Source: Bradyrhizobium sp. Ce-3 (lineage in GTDB: Bacteria > Pseudomonadota > Alphaproteobacteria > Rhizobiales > Xanthobacteraceae). From it: a stretch of DNA of 64,000 nt. Below the pieces are notes generated by a model. That model was given only the letters and a program-made list of their open reading frames with translations, ran no database searches and had not been told where the DNA came from. Both the position numbers and the translations under genes were made by a program. This document shows, piece by piece, positions 23,680 to 32,302 of the stretch. Numbering within the stretch: position 1 is the first letter of the stretch; each line of letters opens with the position of its first letter. The stretch lies in assembly GCF_022835695.1 (NCBI RefSeq), contig NZ_BQUV01000012.1, positions 124,001 to 188,000 on the forward strand, written 5' to 3'.

Positions 23680-24576
23680 ATGAGATTGATCCTTTTGGGG
23701 CCGCCGGGCTCGGGCAAGGGAACCCAGGCGCAGCGGCTGGTGCACCGGCACGGCATCGTTCAGCTCTCGACCGGCGAGATGCTGCGTGCCGCGGTTGCCG
23801 CGGGCACCCCGGTCGGTCTGCAGGCCAAGGAGATCATGGCCAATGGCGGCCTGGTTCCCGACGAGGTCGTGGTGGGAATCATCGCCGACCGAATCGAGGA
23901 GCCCGATGCCAAGAAGGGCTTCATTCTCGACGGCTTCCCGCGCACCGTCCCGCAGGCCGAGGCGCTGGACGAGCTGCTCCGGAAGAAGCACCTCAAGCTC
24001 GATGCCGTCGTCGAGCTGCGCGTCAACGAGAGCGCGCTGCTCGCCCGCGTCGAGAAGCGTGCCGAGGAAACCCGCGCGCGCGGCGAGGACGTCCGCCTCG
24101 ACGACACGCCGGAAGTGCTGACCAAGCGGCTGGCGCAGTACCGTTCGCTGACGGAACCGCTGATTCACTATTATTCGGAGCGGCGCAAGCTTTTGACGGT
24201 CGATGGCATGATGACCATCGAGCACGTCACCCGCGAGATCAACCGGATCCTGACCGCGCTCGGCGCGCTGGAACCGAAGGAACATGAGGATCAGGCGCCC
24301 AAGTCGGCCCGGAAGGCCGCCAAGGGGACCAGGAAGACCAGCAAGAAGCCCGCCAACAAGGCAGCCAAATCGGCTAAAAAGGCCGCCAAACCGGCCCGGA
24401 AGGCCGCCAAGGGGGCTGCCAAGCCGGCTTCCAAGGCCAAGTCAGCCGCAAAAGCCGCGAAGAAGCCGGCCAAAAGGGCTGCGAAGACCACCGTCCGCTC
24501 CTCGAATGCCCGCAAGGGGGCAAAAGCCGCCAAAAAGGCAGCAAAAAAGCTCACGAAAAAGCGAGCTAAACGCTAG
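23680..24576 (+). CDS. adk: adenylate kinase with a histone-H1-like Lys/Ala-rich C-terminal tail
   Basis: Residues 1 to about 197 are a short-type adenylate kinase (ATP + AMP to 2 ADP). The P-loop [17 protein letters not shown]-site [23 protein letters not shown], and a short lid region [16 protein letters not shown] are intact. After [13 protein letters not shown] come about 100 residues made almost only of Lys, Ala, Arg, Pro and Ser in KAAK/PAKKA-like repeats (from about base 24271), resembling histone H1 and bacterial H1-like proteins. Family members normally end at the kinase core (about 190-220 residues). The tail stays in frame with no break, so it appears to be translated; DNA, RNA or ribosome binding is an inference. 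Confidence 0.93.
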   Translation: MRLILLGPPGSGKGTQAQRLVHRHGIVQLSTGEMLRAAVAAGTPVGLQAKEIMANGGLVPDEVVVGIIADRIEEPDAKKGFILDGFPRTVPQAEALDELLRKKHLKLDAVVELRVNESALLARVEKRAEETRARGEDVRLDDTPEVLTKRLAQYRSLTEPLIHYYSERRKLLTVDGMMTIEHVTREINRILTALGALEPKEHEDQAPKSARKAAKGTRKTSKKPANKAAKSAKKAAKPARKAAKGAAKPASKAKSAAKAAKKPAKRAAKTTVRSSNARKGAKAAKKAAKKLTKKRAKR

Positions 24577-24581
24577 GAGCG

Positions 24582-24610
24582 GTTGACGAAACCGACATGA
24601 ATCCTTTAAT
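24582..24610 (+). promoter_or_regulatory. candidate promoter for rpsM-rpsK-rpoA
   Basis: GTTGAC (24582-24587), a 17-bp spacer and TTTAAT (24605-24610) form a good housekeeping promoter match just after the adk stop. The 191-base gap before rpsM is long for this cluster, which fits an extra start site for the alpha genes. Confidence 0.5.
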
Positions 24611-24767
24611 AAGCCCCGCATCCAAGTTGGATAGTTTTATGACGATGCCGGGCCCCGAAGGACATGAGGGGAAGGGCGTCGTGTTCGCGTTTGTGGACAC
24701 AAGCCCGCAGAGAGCAAGAACTTGAGAAGCCCGTATCCGTGATGGAGCGGCGACAGGAGAGAAGTCC

Positions 24768-25136
24768 GTGGCCCGTATTGCCGGCGTCAACATTCCTACC
24801 AACAAGCGCGTCCTGATCGCGCTTCAGTACATCCATGGTATCGGCCAGAAGAACGCGGCCGACATCATCGAGAAGGTCAAGATCCCGGTGGACCGTCGCG
24901 TCAATCAGTTGACCGACCAGGAGGTCCTCCAGATCCGTGAAGTCATCGACCGCGACTATCTGGTCGAGGGCGACCTCCGTCGCGAGGTCGGCATCAACAT
25001 CAAGCGGCTGATGGACCTCGGCTGCTATCGCGGCCTGCGTCATCGCCGCGGCCTGCCGGTGCGCGGCCAGCGCACCCACACCAATGCGCGCACGCGCAAG
25101 GGGCCGGCCAAGGCGATCGCCGGCAAGAAGAAGTAA
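24768..25136 (+). CDS. rpsM: 30S ribosomal protein S13
   Basis: The 122-residue S13 is at the top of the 30S head and contacts the P-site tRNA and L5. [20 protein letters not shown] and the end [19 protein letters not shown] are diagnostic. Translation starts at GTG (24768), with aggagagaag upstream as a good binding site; this start gives the exact family N-terminus. Confidence 0.97.
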   Translation: MARIAGVNIPTNKRVLIALQYIHGIGQKNAADIIEKVKIPVDRRVNQLTDQEVLQIREVIDRDYLVEGDLRREVGINIKRLMDLGCYRGLRHRRGLPVRGQRTHTNARTRKGPAKAIAGKKK

Positions 25137-25146
25137 GTTTTGCGAA

Positions 25147-25192
25147 TTGCAGGTGGGGGGTAGCGAATGGAAATTCGCTACTCGCCATTTGC
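25147..25192. repeat. palindromic element between rpsM and rpsK
   Basis: The arms gtagcgaat (25160-25168) and attcgctac (25173-25181) form a hairpin with a 4-base loop. The 15-mer attcgctactcgcca (25173-25187) is identical to 12557-12571 before rpsJ. This is the second copy in the ribosomal cluster of the same repeated element. Confidence 0.7.
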
Positions 25193-25250
25193 GTTTTGAG
25201 GTGTAGCCGCTGGCACTACGGCGGCGTTGAGATCACAGGAAAGGTTTGAA

Positions 25251-25640
25251 ATGGGCAAGGAAGCCACCCGCGTACGCCGCCGCGAACGCAAGAACATCGC
25301 CTCCGGCATCGCGCACGTGAATTCGTCGTTCAACAACACGACCATCACCATCACCGACGCGCAGGGCAACACCATCGCCTGGTCGTCGGCCGGCACGATG
25401 GGCTTCAAGGGCTCGCGCAAGTCGACCCCCTATGCCGCGCAGGTCGCGGCCGAAGACGTCTCCAAGAAGGCGCAGGAACACGGCATGCGCACGCTGGAGG
25501 TTGAAGTGGCCGGCCCGGGTTCGGGCCGTGAGTCGGCGCTGCGTGCGCTGCAGGCTGCGGGCTTCACCGTCACCTCGATCCGCGACGTGACCACGATCCC
25601 GCATAATGGCTGCCGTCCGCGCAAGCGTCGGCGCGTTTGA
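25251..25640 (+). CDS. rpsK: 30S ribosomal protein S11
   Basis: The 129-residue S11 forms part of the 30S platform and the mRNA exit. [20 protein letters not shown] and [20 protein letters not shown] are the signatures. ATG 25251 follows aggaaagg and gives the family-like [12 protein letters not shown] start; eight further in-frame codons upstream are not needed. Confidence 0.97.
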   Translation: MGKEATRVRRRERKNIASGIAHVNSSFNNTTITITDAQGNTIAWSSAGTMGFKGSRKSTPYAAQVAAEDVSKKAQEHGMRTLEVEVAGPGSGRESALRALQAAGFTVTSIRDVTTIPHNGCRPRKRRRV

Positions 25641-25758
25641 TCTGTAAGTCGCGGGCGGCCGCTGGCCGCCCTGCGATGGTTTTTGGAATTGACCGCGCGG
25701 ACTGTTCCGCGATCTCCAACGCCAGGTTCGGCCATTCGACGGGCCCTGCGACTGGCAC

Positions 25759-26790
25759 ATGGGTGAACAAGTGACGATCCAGAAAAATTGGCAAGAACTC
25801 ATTCGACCGAACAAGCTGCAGGTGACGCCGGGCTCGGACGCGAGCCGGTTCGCCACCGTGGTCGCCGAGCCGCTCGAGCGTGGCTTCGGCCAGACGCTCG
25901 GCAACGCGCTGCGCCGCATCCTGCTGTCGTCGCTGCAAGGTGCAGCGGTGCAGTCGGTGCACATCGACGGCGTGCTGCACGAGTTCTCCTCGATCGCCGG
26001 TGTCCGTGAAGACGTCACCGACATGGTCCTCAACATCAAGGACATCTCGATCAAGATGCAGGGCGAAGGCCCGAAGCGCATGGTCGTGAAGAAGCAGGGC
26101 CCGGGCGCCGTCACCGCCGGCGACATCCAGACCGTCGGCGACGTCACCGTGCTCAACCCCGACCTGCAGCTCTGCACGCTGGACGACGGCGCCGAGATCC
26201 GCATGGAATTCACGGTGACCACCGGCAAGGGCTACGTTGCCGCCGAGCGCAACCGTCCCGAAGATGCGCCGATCGGCCTGATCCCGGTCGACAGCCTGTT
26301 CTCGCCGGTCCGCAAGGTCTCCTACAAGGTCGAGAATACCCGTGAGGGCCAGATCCTCGACTACGACAAGCTGACCATGACGATCGAGACCAACGGCGCG
26401 ATCACGCCGGAGGACGCGGTGGCCTACGCTGCGCGCATCCTGCAGGATCAGCTCAACGTGTTCGTCAACTTCGAAGAGCCGCGCAAGGAAGTCACGCAGG
26501 AGATCATCCCCGATCTCGCGTTCAACCCGGCGTTCCTCAAGAAGGTCGACGAGCTCGAGCTGTCGGTGCGTTCGGCAAACTGCCTGAAGAACGACAACAT
26601 CGTCTACATCGGCGACCTCGTGCAGAAGTCGGAAGCGGAAATGCTCCGCACCCCGAACTTCGGCCGCAAGTCGCTGAACGAGATCAAGGAAGTGCTGGCC
26701 CAGATGGGTCTGCACCTCGGCATGGAAGTGCCGGGCTGGCCGCCGGAGAACATCGACGAGCTCGCCAAGCGCTTCGAGGATCACTACTGA
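25759..26790 (+). CDS. rpoA: RNA polymerase alpha subunit
   Basis: The 343-residue alpha subunit nucleates RNA polymerase assembly and binds upstream promoter elements and activators. The N-terminal dimerisation domain includes [20 protein letters not shown], and the C-terminal domain has [19 protein letters not shown] and [22 protein letters not shown] 25759 is used; an in-frame GTG four codons on (MTIQKNW) is an alternative. rpsD does not precede it, as is usual in alphaproteobacteria. Confidence 0.98.
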   Translation: MGEQVTIQKNWQELIRPNKLQVTPGSDASRFATVVAEPLERGFGQTLGNALRRILLSSLQGAAVQSVHIDGVLHEFSSIAGVREDVTDMVLNIKDISIKMQGEGPKRMVVKKQGPGAVTAGDIQTVGDVTVLNPDLQLCTLDDGAEIRMEFTVTTGKGYVAAERNRPEDAPIGLIPVDSLFSPVRKVSYKVENTREGQILDYDKLTMTIETNGAITPEDAVAYAARILQDQLNVFVNFEEPRKEVTQEIIPDLAFNPAFLKKVDELELSVRSANCLKNDNIVYIGDLVQKSEAEMLRTPNFGRKSLNEIKEVLAQMGLHLGMEVPGWPPENIDELAKRFEDHY

Positions 26791-26803
26791 TCCGTTTTCA
26801 CCG

Positions 26804-26836
26804 TCGTGGCCGGAGAATCTCCGGCCACGATTTTTT
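26804..26836 (+). terminator. rho-independent terminator between rpoA and rplQ
   Basis: A perfect 10-bp stem (tcgtggccgg / ccggccacga), loop agaatct and six T residues follow 13 bases after the rpoA stop. It is as strong as any terminator in this window and sits inside the alpha gene set, so rplQ must depend on read-through or its own promoter. Confidence 0.88.
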
Positions 26837-26843
26837 ACGGCAC

Positions 26844-26882
26844 GATCCCGGAAAAGTGCGCAGCGGTTTTCCGAAGAGGATC
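26844..26882. repeat. interspersed palindromic repeat before rplQ
   Basis: cggaaaa (26849-26855) pairs with ttttccg (26867-26873), with outer gatcc / ggatc arms (26844-26848 and 26878-26882). I associate this sequence type (gatc, ggaaaa, ttttcc, gatcatg) with a repeat scattered between genes in Rhizobiales; that is recollection and was not searched. Confidence 0.55.
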
Positions 26883-26999
26883 ATGCCCAGACCAAGTAGC
26901 TAAAGCGCGACCTCGCGGCTTTTGCGGGCGAACGCAGGATGCCCACCTGCAAAACTTGTCGCTGAACCACCGCGGCAGAATTGAAGAAGGAATGAGTCA

Positions 27000-27416
27000 A
27001 TGCGTCACGGCAAGGTTCATCGGAAGCTCAACCGCACCGCCGAGCACCGGCGTGCGATGTTCGCCAACATGGCGGCCGCGCTGATCAAGCACGAGCAGAT
27101 CGTCACCACGCTGCCGAAGGCCAAGGAGCTGCGGCCGATCGTCGAGAAGCTCGTCACCCTCGGCAAGAAGGGCGGTCTGTCGCTGCGCCGCCAGGCGATC
27201 TCCGAGCTGCGCGACCTCGACCAGGTCAAGAAGCTGTTCGACACGCTGGCGACCCGCTACAAGGACCGCCAGGGCGGCTACACCCGCATCATCAAGGCCG
27301 GCTTCCGCTACGGCGACAACGCGGCGATGGCCGTGATCGAGTTCGTCGACCGCGACGTCGACGCCAAGGGCCAGGATTCCGGTCCGACCCAGGACAAGGA
27401 AGCCGAGGCGGCGTAA
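27000..27416 (+). CDS. rplQ: 50S ribosomal protein L17
   Basis: The 138-residue L17 lies near the tunnel exit. [20 protein letters not shown] and [19 protein letters not shown] are diagnostic. It lies 209 bases after rpoA, beyond a strong terminator and a repeat, and is followed by its own terminator. Confidence 0.98.
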   Translation: MRHGKVHRKLNRTAEHRRAMFANMAAALIKHEQIVTTLPKAKELRPIVEKLVTLGKKGGLSLRRQAISELRDLDQVKKLFDTLATRYKDRQGGYTRIIKAGFRYGDNAAMAVIEFVDRDVDAKGQDSGPTQDKEAEAA

Positions 27417-27441
27417 GCCGCTCTTGAGCGAGAGTTTTGAG

Positions 27442-27469
27442 AACGGCGCCTTCGGGCGCCGTTTTTGTT
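27442..27469 (+). terminator. rho-independent terminator after rplQ
   Basis: The perfect stem aacggcgcc / ggcgccgtt with tetraloop ttcg runs into gttttt-type T-rich sequence 25 bases after the rplQ stop. It closes the ribosomal supercluster. Confidence 0.9.
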
Positions 27470-27489
27470 TGGTGCCCACGCTCCATCCG

Positions 27490-27517
27490 CGTCGTCCTGG
27501 CTTTCGCCAGGACGACG
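27490..27517. repeat. palindrome with 11-bp arms after rplQ
   Basis: cgtcgtcctgg (27490-27500), a 6-base loop ctttcg, and ccaggacgacg (27507-27517) form a perfect hairpin. The ctttcg loop with cctgg arms resembles the short intergenic palindromes common in Bradyrhizobium. Confidence 0.65.
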
Positions 27518-27609
27518 GGGGGTGTTCTACTTCCTCACGCATCGGTGAGACACAATTGCAGTGCATGATGCCGCGCCCGATATCCCATCGACATCAATGG
27601 AGATGACAG

Positions 27610-28404
27610 ATGAAGATCGACCTTTCCGGAAAGACAGCGCTGGTGACCGGCTCGACCGCGGGCATCGGCAACGCCATTGCCAAGGGGCTGGCAGGAACCG
27701 GCGCCGAAGTCGTCGTCAACGGCCGCGGTCAGGCCAAGGTCGATGCGGCGGTTGCCGCGATCACCAAGGCGGTGCCGGGCGCGAAAGTCCGCGGCATCGC
27801 CGCCGACGTCTCGACCGCGGCCGGTTGCAAGGCGCTGCTGGCGGCGCTGCCTGAGGTCGACATCCTCGTCAACAACGCCGGCATCTTCGAGCCGAAGGGC
27901 TTCTTCGACATTCCGGACGAGGACTGGAGCCGCTTCTACGAGGTCAATGTGATGTCGGGCGTGCGGCTGTCGCGCGGCTACATGCAGGGCATGCTGAAGC
28001 GCAACTGGGGCCGCATTGTCTTCATCTCCTCGGAATCCGGCCTCAACATCCCGACCGAGATGATCCAGTACGGCATGACCAAGACCGCGCAGCTCGCGAT
28101 CTCGCGCGGGCTCGCGGAGCTGACCAAGGGCACCGCAGTCACCGTCAACTCCGTGCTGCCCGGACCGACCATGTCCGAGGGCGTCGAAACCTTCGTCAAG
28201 GATCTCGCCAGGCAGAACGGCCAGTCGGTCGAGGAGGCGGCCTCCAACTTCGTCAAGCAGCACCGGCCGACCTCGCTGTTGCAGCGCTTTGCCAGCACCG
28301 AGGAGATCGCCAACCTCGTGGTCTATGTCTGCTCGAAGCAGGCCTCCGCGACCAACGGCGCCGCGCTGCGCGCCGAGGGCGGCATCGTCAACACCATTGC
28401 CTGA
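27610..28404 (+). CDS. short-chain dehydrogenase/reductase (SDR)
   Basis: The 264-residue classical SDR uses NAD(P)H for reduction or oxidation of an unknown carbonyl or alcohol. The cofactor motif TGSTAGIGNAIA, NNAG, catalytic Ser in FISSESG and YGMTK (YxxxK) are all present, so the enzyme should be active. ggagatgacag gives the binding site. A DUF1330 gene follows after nine bases, so the two are probably co-transcribed. Confidence 0.9.
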   Translation: MKIDLSGKTALVTGSTAGIGNAIAKGLAGTGAEVVVNGRGQAKVDAAVAAITKAVPGAKVRGIAADVSTAAGCKALLAALPEVDILVNNAGIFEPKGFFDIPDEDWSRFYEVNVMSGVRLSRGYMQGMLKRNWGRIVFISSESGLNIPTEMIQYGMTKTAQLAISRGLAELTKGTAVTVNSVLPGPTMSEGVETFVKDLARQNGQSVEEAASNFVKQHRPTSLLQRFASTEEIANLVVYVCSKQASATNGAALRAEGGIVNTIA

Positions 28405-28413
28405 GGTGCGGCG

Positions 28414-28710
28414 ATGTCCGCCTATGTGATTTCCGAGGTCGACGTGAAGGATGCCGCGGGTTTCGAGGCCTATCGCACGATCGCCGCCAAGGCGATCGCG
28501 CAGTATGGCGGGCGTTATCTGGTACGCGGCGGGGCCGCTGAACTGGTCGAAGGCGGACCGCCGCCGAAGAACATCATCGTCGTCGAGTTTCCTTCAATGT
28601 CGCGTCTGCGCGAATGGTACGGGTCGCCGGAATATGCCGAGGCGCTCAAGCATCGGCGGACGGCGCTCGACCGGCGGCTGATGTTTGTGGAAGGCGTGCC
28701 GCCGAGCTAA
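28414..28710 (+). CDS. DUF1330 family protein
   Basis: The 98-residue protein matches the DUF1330 layout, a ferredoxin-like dimeric alpha+beta barrel: AYVISEVDVKDAAGFEAYR at the start, GGRYLVRGG in the middle, and EFPSMSRLREWYGSPEY near the end. Its function is unknown. It sits nine bases after the SDR gene in a likely two-gene operon. Confidence 0.88.
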   Translation: MSAYVISEVDVKDAAGFEAYRTIAAKAIAQYGGRYLVRGGAAELVEGGPPPKNIIVVEFPSMSRLREWYGSPEYAEALKHRRTALDRRLMFVEGVPPS

Positions 28711-28727
28711 CCCTCGGCTAATCTTGG

Positions 28728-29855
28728 CTATCCCTTGGCGCCGTCGAGGAACTCGCTGAAGCCGGCCGGGCGGTAGGGGCCGAAGCAGATCTGCTCCAGC
28801 ACGCCGATTCCGGTCCTGTCGCCCTGACGGGCGCGCACCACCTGTTGCACGTGCACGTTCTCGCGCGCCAGCGGGTCGAGCGTCAGGGGATCGAACGACT
28901 CGCCGCTGATCTCGAGTTCGCCCTTCCACATGCCCTGGCCCCATTGCGGATGGCCATAGCCGAGACCCTTCATCTGGAATTTCAGGATCGGGTCGAGCGC
29001 GATGGTCGCGGTGTGGCCGTCGAGATCGACCAGGTCGATCTCGGCCGAGCGCGCCAGCCGCGTGTTCGGCACATAGCTGACGCGATGGCGCGCGGTCGCC
29101 ATGCGGCGGTCGAGCCCGTCGACGACGCCCGGGATCTCGGCTTCGCTGCGGTAGAGCGGCGCGGTGATGCCTTCGCGGACCAGCGCCTCGCCCTGCGGCC
29201 CGTCGAAGAAGATGGCGTGCGAGATGTGGTCGTCCCAGACCAGCGGCGCCCACAGGAAGAACACGCTCGGCGGCGGCATCGGCGCGCCGCCGACGTCGCG
29301 CTCGCCGACATTGCGCACGCCCCAGGAGCGATCCTTGGTGCCGTAGCAGGCGTGATCGTCGACCTTGATCTCGCCATCGGGGTGACGCACGACGCCGTGC
29401 CAGCGGCCGAACTGGTCGAACCGGGTTGCATCCATCGCGCGGCGGTCGCCCGACCACAGCGTCTGCCGCGCCTCCTGGATCGCGGCGGTCCGCGCCGAGA
29501 AGGTGAGGTCGCAGGAAAGCCCCGCTGCATTGTCGTCGAGCACGACGCGGGTCCGCAGCATCGGTTCGATGACCTCGAGCCTGAACGGGCCGACCTGCAT
29601 CTCGGTGCGCTCGAGCGGCGCCCGCCGTGAGCCGTAGAAGCAATGCTGCCGTCCGCCGCGCTCCACCACGCTGAAGGCGCAATCGAGGATCCTGCGGTGC
29701 GGGTAGATCGCAATCCCGATGCCGAAATAACACGCGCCGTCGGCGGTGTAGCCGTTGAACCAGGTCCGGTCGTAGACGTTGCGGTCGCTGGTTGCGGGAA
29801 CCGCGATCGGCTCCGGCGTCTGGTGGATCGGGAAGTCGTCCAGTTTGTTGAGCAC
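28728..29855 (-). CDS. conserved hypothetical protein, lipocalin/CrtC-like beta-rich
   Basis: The 375-residue protein has no signal peptide or membrane segment. Tyr/Trp/Gly-rich beta segments (RTWFNGYTADGACYFGIG, YGTKDRSWGVRN, FFLWAPLVWDDHISHAIFF) recall the two-barrel fold of hydroxyneurosporene dehydratase/AttH-like proteins, but I cannot name the family firmly. Translation starts at GTG (29855), with aaggaag upstream. It lies 21 bases after an APH-like kinase gene on the same strand, and the two probably form an operon. Function unknown. Confidence 0.7.
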   Translation of the reverse strand: MLNKLDDFPIHQTPEPIAVPATSDRNVYDRTWFNGYTADGACYFGIGIAIYPHRRILDCAFSVVERGGRQHCFYGSRRAPLERTEMQVGPFRLEVIEPMLRTRVVLDDNAAGLSCDLTFSARTAAIQEARQTLWSGDRRAMDATRFDQFGRWHGVVRHPDGEIKVDDHACYGTKDRSWGVRNVGERDVGGAPMPPPSVFFLWAPLVWDDHISHAIFFDGPQGEALVREGITAPLYRSEAEIPGVVDGLDRRMATARHRVSYVPNTRLARSAEIDLVDLDGHTATIALDPILKFQMKGLGYGHPQWGQGMWKGELEISGESFDPLTLDPLARENVHVQQVVRARQGDRTGIGVLEQICFGPYRPAGFSEFLDGAKG

Positions 29856-29876
29856 GCCGCTTCCTTTCGATAGTCC

Positions 29877-30956
29877 TCATTCCCGCCAGTATGAGAAACT
29901 GTCGTGGTCCAGCGCTTGCGCGCAGGCGCCGCGGGTCATTTTCAGGAACAGCGCGTCGCCGCGCTCGGAGCGCTGCACGCTGAGCGCCGAGACCACGCCC
30001 ATCATGATGCCGTGCAGCGTGTAGCGCCGGTAATCCCGCCAGCAATCATCCCAGCCATAGTCCCGCACCCCGCGCCGGATCAGCTCTGAATGATAGAACC
30101 GCACCAAATCGCCTTCATGAAGCCGCCGTTCGGACGGATCGATCCCGGCTGACAGGAAATAGGCCACATCGACGATGCCAGGCCCGACCGTCAGCGTCTG
30201 CCAGTCCAGCGTCGCCATCGGATGCGTGTTGCCGCGCACCTCGAACAGCATGTTGTCGAGCCGGAAGTCTGCATGCTGCAGCGTTCGCGGCGCGGACCGA
30301 TCGGACTGGTAGCGCGGGATCGCGTCCGGAAGCCGGTCGATCAGATCAAGGAATTCCGGCTCGATCACGCCGTGATAGCGCTCCTTGTAGTGACCGATGA
30401 TGCCGGGCAGCACCGCGCGAAGGTCTCTGCGCCGGCTGGCGGCAACCGTGAAGCAATGCACGGCGTCGAGCGTCGGATCGTTCCATCGCGGCGCATGCAG
30501 CGCGGCGGCCTCACGCATCGCGGTCAGGCAGTCGCTGATCGCGCAGCCGGCGAGCTGGTCGCCCGGGCGTGCCGGCGCCAGGTCTTCTAGGATCAGTGTG
30601 AAGTCGTCGGTTGCCGGATCGATCTCGGCGAGGATCGGCCGCGGGGTGTGAATCGCGACGGTCGCCGCCAGCTCGCGATAGAATGCGACCTCGCGGACAT
30701 AAAGCGTATGCGCGGAACCGGAACGGCGGCTGTCGGGATCCGCGGCCGGGAATTTGCCGACGACGCTCGCGGGCGCGTTCGGCTCGTCGCCGTCATAAGT
30801 CAGGTGAAATCGATAGCTGTCGCCGACCAGGCCATTGCCGACCGGCTTGCAGACGAGATCGACGACCCCGGCCTGGTCGATCACACCGGCCGCGCGCAGC
30901 GCCCGCGTCATCCACTCCGGATCGATCCGCGACGGATCGGCCGTGAGCAAATTCAT
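29877..30956 (-). CDS. aminoglycoside-phosphotransferase-like kinase
   Basis: The 359-residue protein has the APH/choline-kinase catalytic loop HADFRLDNMLFE, with Asp and Asn of the HxDxxxxN motif, and the following metal-binding motif ATLDWQTLTVGPGIVDVAYFL. An N-terminal lobe region contains PASVVGKFP and the Glu-containing helix. ATG 30956 is fixed by a perfect ggagg six to seven bases upstream; the longer frame has no such site. Substrates in this superfamily range from small metabolites to acyl-CoA-linked steroids. It heads a probable operon with the downstream hypothetical gene. Confidence 0.85.
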   Translation of the reverse strand: MNLLTADPSRIDPEWMTRALRAAGVIDQAGVVDLVCKPVGNGLVGDSYRFHLTYDGDEPNAPASVVGKFPAADPDSRRSGSAHTLYVREVAFYRELAATVAIHTPRPILAEIDPATDDFTLILEDLAPARPGDQLAGCAISDCLTAMREAAALHAPRWNDPTLDAVHCFTVAASRRRDLRAVLPGIIGHYKERYHGVIEPEFLDLIDRLPDAIPRYQSDRSAPRTLQHADFRLDNMLFEVRGNTHPMATLDWQTLTVGPGIVDVAYFLSAGIDPSERRLHEGDLVRFYHSELIRRGVRDYGWDDCWRDYRRYTLHGIMMGVVSALSVQRSERGDALFLKMTRGACAQALDHDSFSYWRE

Positions 30957-31063
30957 CGGTTTCCTCCCATCCCCTTTGCAGCCCCTTGGGGCGTCACCAC
31001 CGCTCCGCCGCGACTTGCGCGGCTGGATTGAGGGCGGGGTGATCGTTGCGCAAATCATACAGG

Positions 31064-31095
31064 CGATGCCGCGGCTTTGGCAAAGCCGCGCATCG
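31064..31095. repeat. hairpin between the APH-like kinase and the oxidoreductase genes
   Basis: cgatg ... gcggcttt (31064-31078) pairs with aaagccgc ... catcg (31082-31095) with a one-base bulge. It lies 76 bases from the end of the minus-strand oxidoreductase gene and may act as its terminator, although no T run follows on that strand. Confidence 0.5.
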
Positions 31096-31170
31096 GCCTG
31101 TGGGGATATCTTGGGAAGTGCGCAGGGCGAGTTGCGCTGGCGCTTGCCCTGCGTATTCGTTCAGATCGTC

Positions 31171-32184
31171 CTACCAGCCTTCCAGCACGATCTTGCCGCG
31201 CGACTTGCCGCTCTCCAGCAGCGCGTGGGCACGCTTGAGGTTGGCGGCGTTGATGGTGCCGAAGGTCTGGTCGAGCGTGGTGCGCAGCACGCCCTTGTCG
31301 ATCAGGTCGGCGACATCGTTGAGCAGGTGATGCTGCGCGATCATGTCGGGCGTCTGGAACGACGAGCGCGTGAACATCGATTCCCAGTGCACCGACACCG
31401 CCTTGCCCTTGAAGGCGGCGACGTTGAATTCGGCGGGATCGTCGATCAGGCCGAACTTGCCCTGCGGCGCGATGAAGTCGGCGATCGACTTGTAGTGCTG
31501 GTCGGTGAAGGTGAGGCTGGCGACGAGGCCGACCGGGGGCAGCTTCAACTTCTCGATCTGCTCCTTCATCGGCTGCGAGTGATCGATCACCGCATGCGCG
31601 CCGAGATCGCGGCACCACTTTTGCGATTCCGGCCGCGTCGCGGTGGCGACGATCGTCAGGCCGGTGAGGCGACGCGCCAACTGGATCAGGATCGAGCCGA
31701 CGCCGCCGGCGCCGCCGGTGATCAGCAGCGTGCGCGGATCGAGGCTCTTGCCCGGCACCGCGCCGAGCCGGTCGAACAGCAATTCCCAGGCGGTGATCGA
31801 GGTCAGGGGCAGGGCGGCGGCCTGCGCGAAGGTCAGCGAGGCCGGCTTGTTGCCGACGATGCGCTCATCGACCAGATGAAATTCCGAATTGGTGCCCTGG
31901 CGCAGGATCGAGCCCGCGTAGAACACCTCGTCGCCGGGCTTGAACAGCGAGACGTCGGGCCCGACCGCGTCGACCACGCCGGCCGCGTCGAAGCCGAGGA
32001 TCTTGTAGCCGCCGTCGGTCGGCGCGGCGCGCTTGCGCACCTTGTAGTCGACCGGGTTGGCCGAGATGGCCTTCACCGCGACCCTGATGTCGCGCCCCTT
32101 CGGCTCGGGCGTGGCGATCTCGAAATCGACGAGCGAATCCGCCGCCTCGATCGGCAGCGATTTTTGGTATCCGACGGCCTTCAT
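31171..32184 (-). CDS. zinc-type alcohol dehydrogenase / quinone oxidoreductase family
   Basis: The 337-residue MDR-family protein starts MKAVGYQKSLPIEAADSL; the ATG at 32184 has ggag eight bases upstream. The GroES-like domain (VAVKAISANPVDYKVRK) lacks the structural-zinc cysteines, and the NADPH domain carries ITGGAGGVGSILIQLARR. It should reduce quinones or unsaturated carbonyls with NADPH. It is divergent from an HxlR-type regulator 118 bases away, a pairing that often means control by electrophile or quinone stress. Confidence 0.88.
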   Translation of the reverse strand: MKAVGYQKSLPIEAADSLVDFEIATPEPKGRDIRVAVKAISANPVDYKVRKRAAPTDGGYKILGFDAAGVVDAVGPDVSLFKPGDEVFYAGSILRQGTNSEFHLVDERIVGNKPASLTFAQAAALPLTSITAWELLFDRLGAVPGKSLDPRTLLITGGAGGVGSILIQLARRLTGLTIVATATRPESQKWCRDLGAHAVIDHSQPMKEQIEKLKLPPVGLVASLTFTDQHYKSIADFIAPQGKFGLIDDPAEFNVAAFKGKAVSVHWESMFTRSSFQTPDMIAQHHLLNDVADLIDKGVLRTTLDQTFGTINAANLKRAHALLESGKSRGKIVLEGW

Positions 32185-32263
32185 GCCTGGTCTCCGTGGT
32201 GGGCGGTTGCCTGCCGTGTTACCTGTCGCGCTGGCGTCCTTTTGGCAAGTACTGTAATTTCGG

Positions 32264-32275
32264 GGAACTAGTCCC
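32264..32275. promoter_or_regulatory. candidate HxlR operator
   Basis: ggaactagtccc is a near-perfect palindrome centred on actagt, in the 118-base divergent region. It lies 28 bases before the HxlR start and 80 before the oxidoreductase start. Binding is inferred from position and symmetry only. Confidence 0.35.
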
Positions 32276-32302
32276 TGTTTGTATACTATTGGGAAATATC
32301 CG

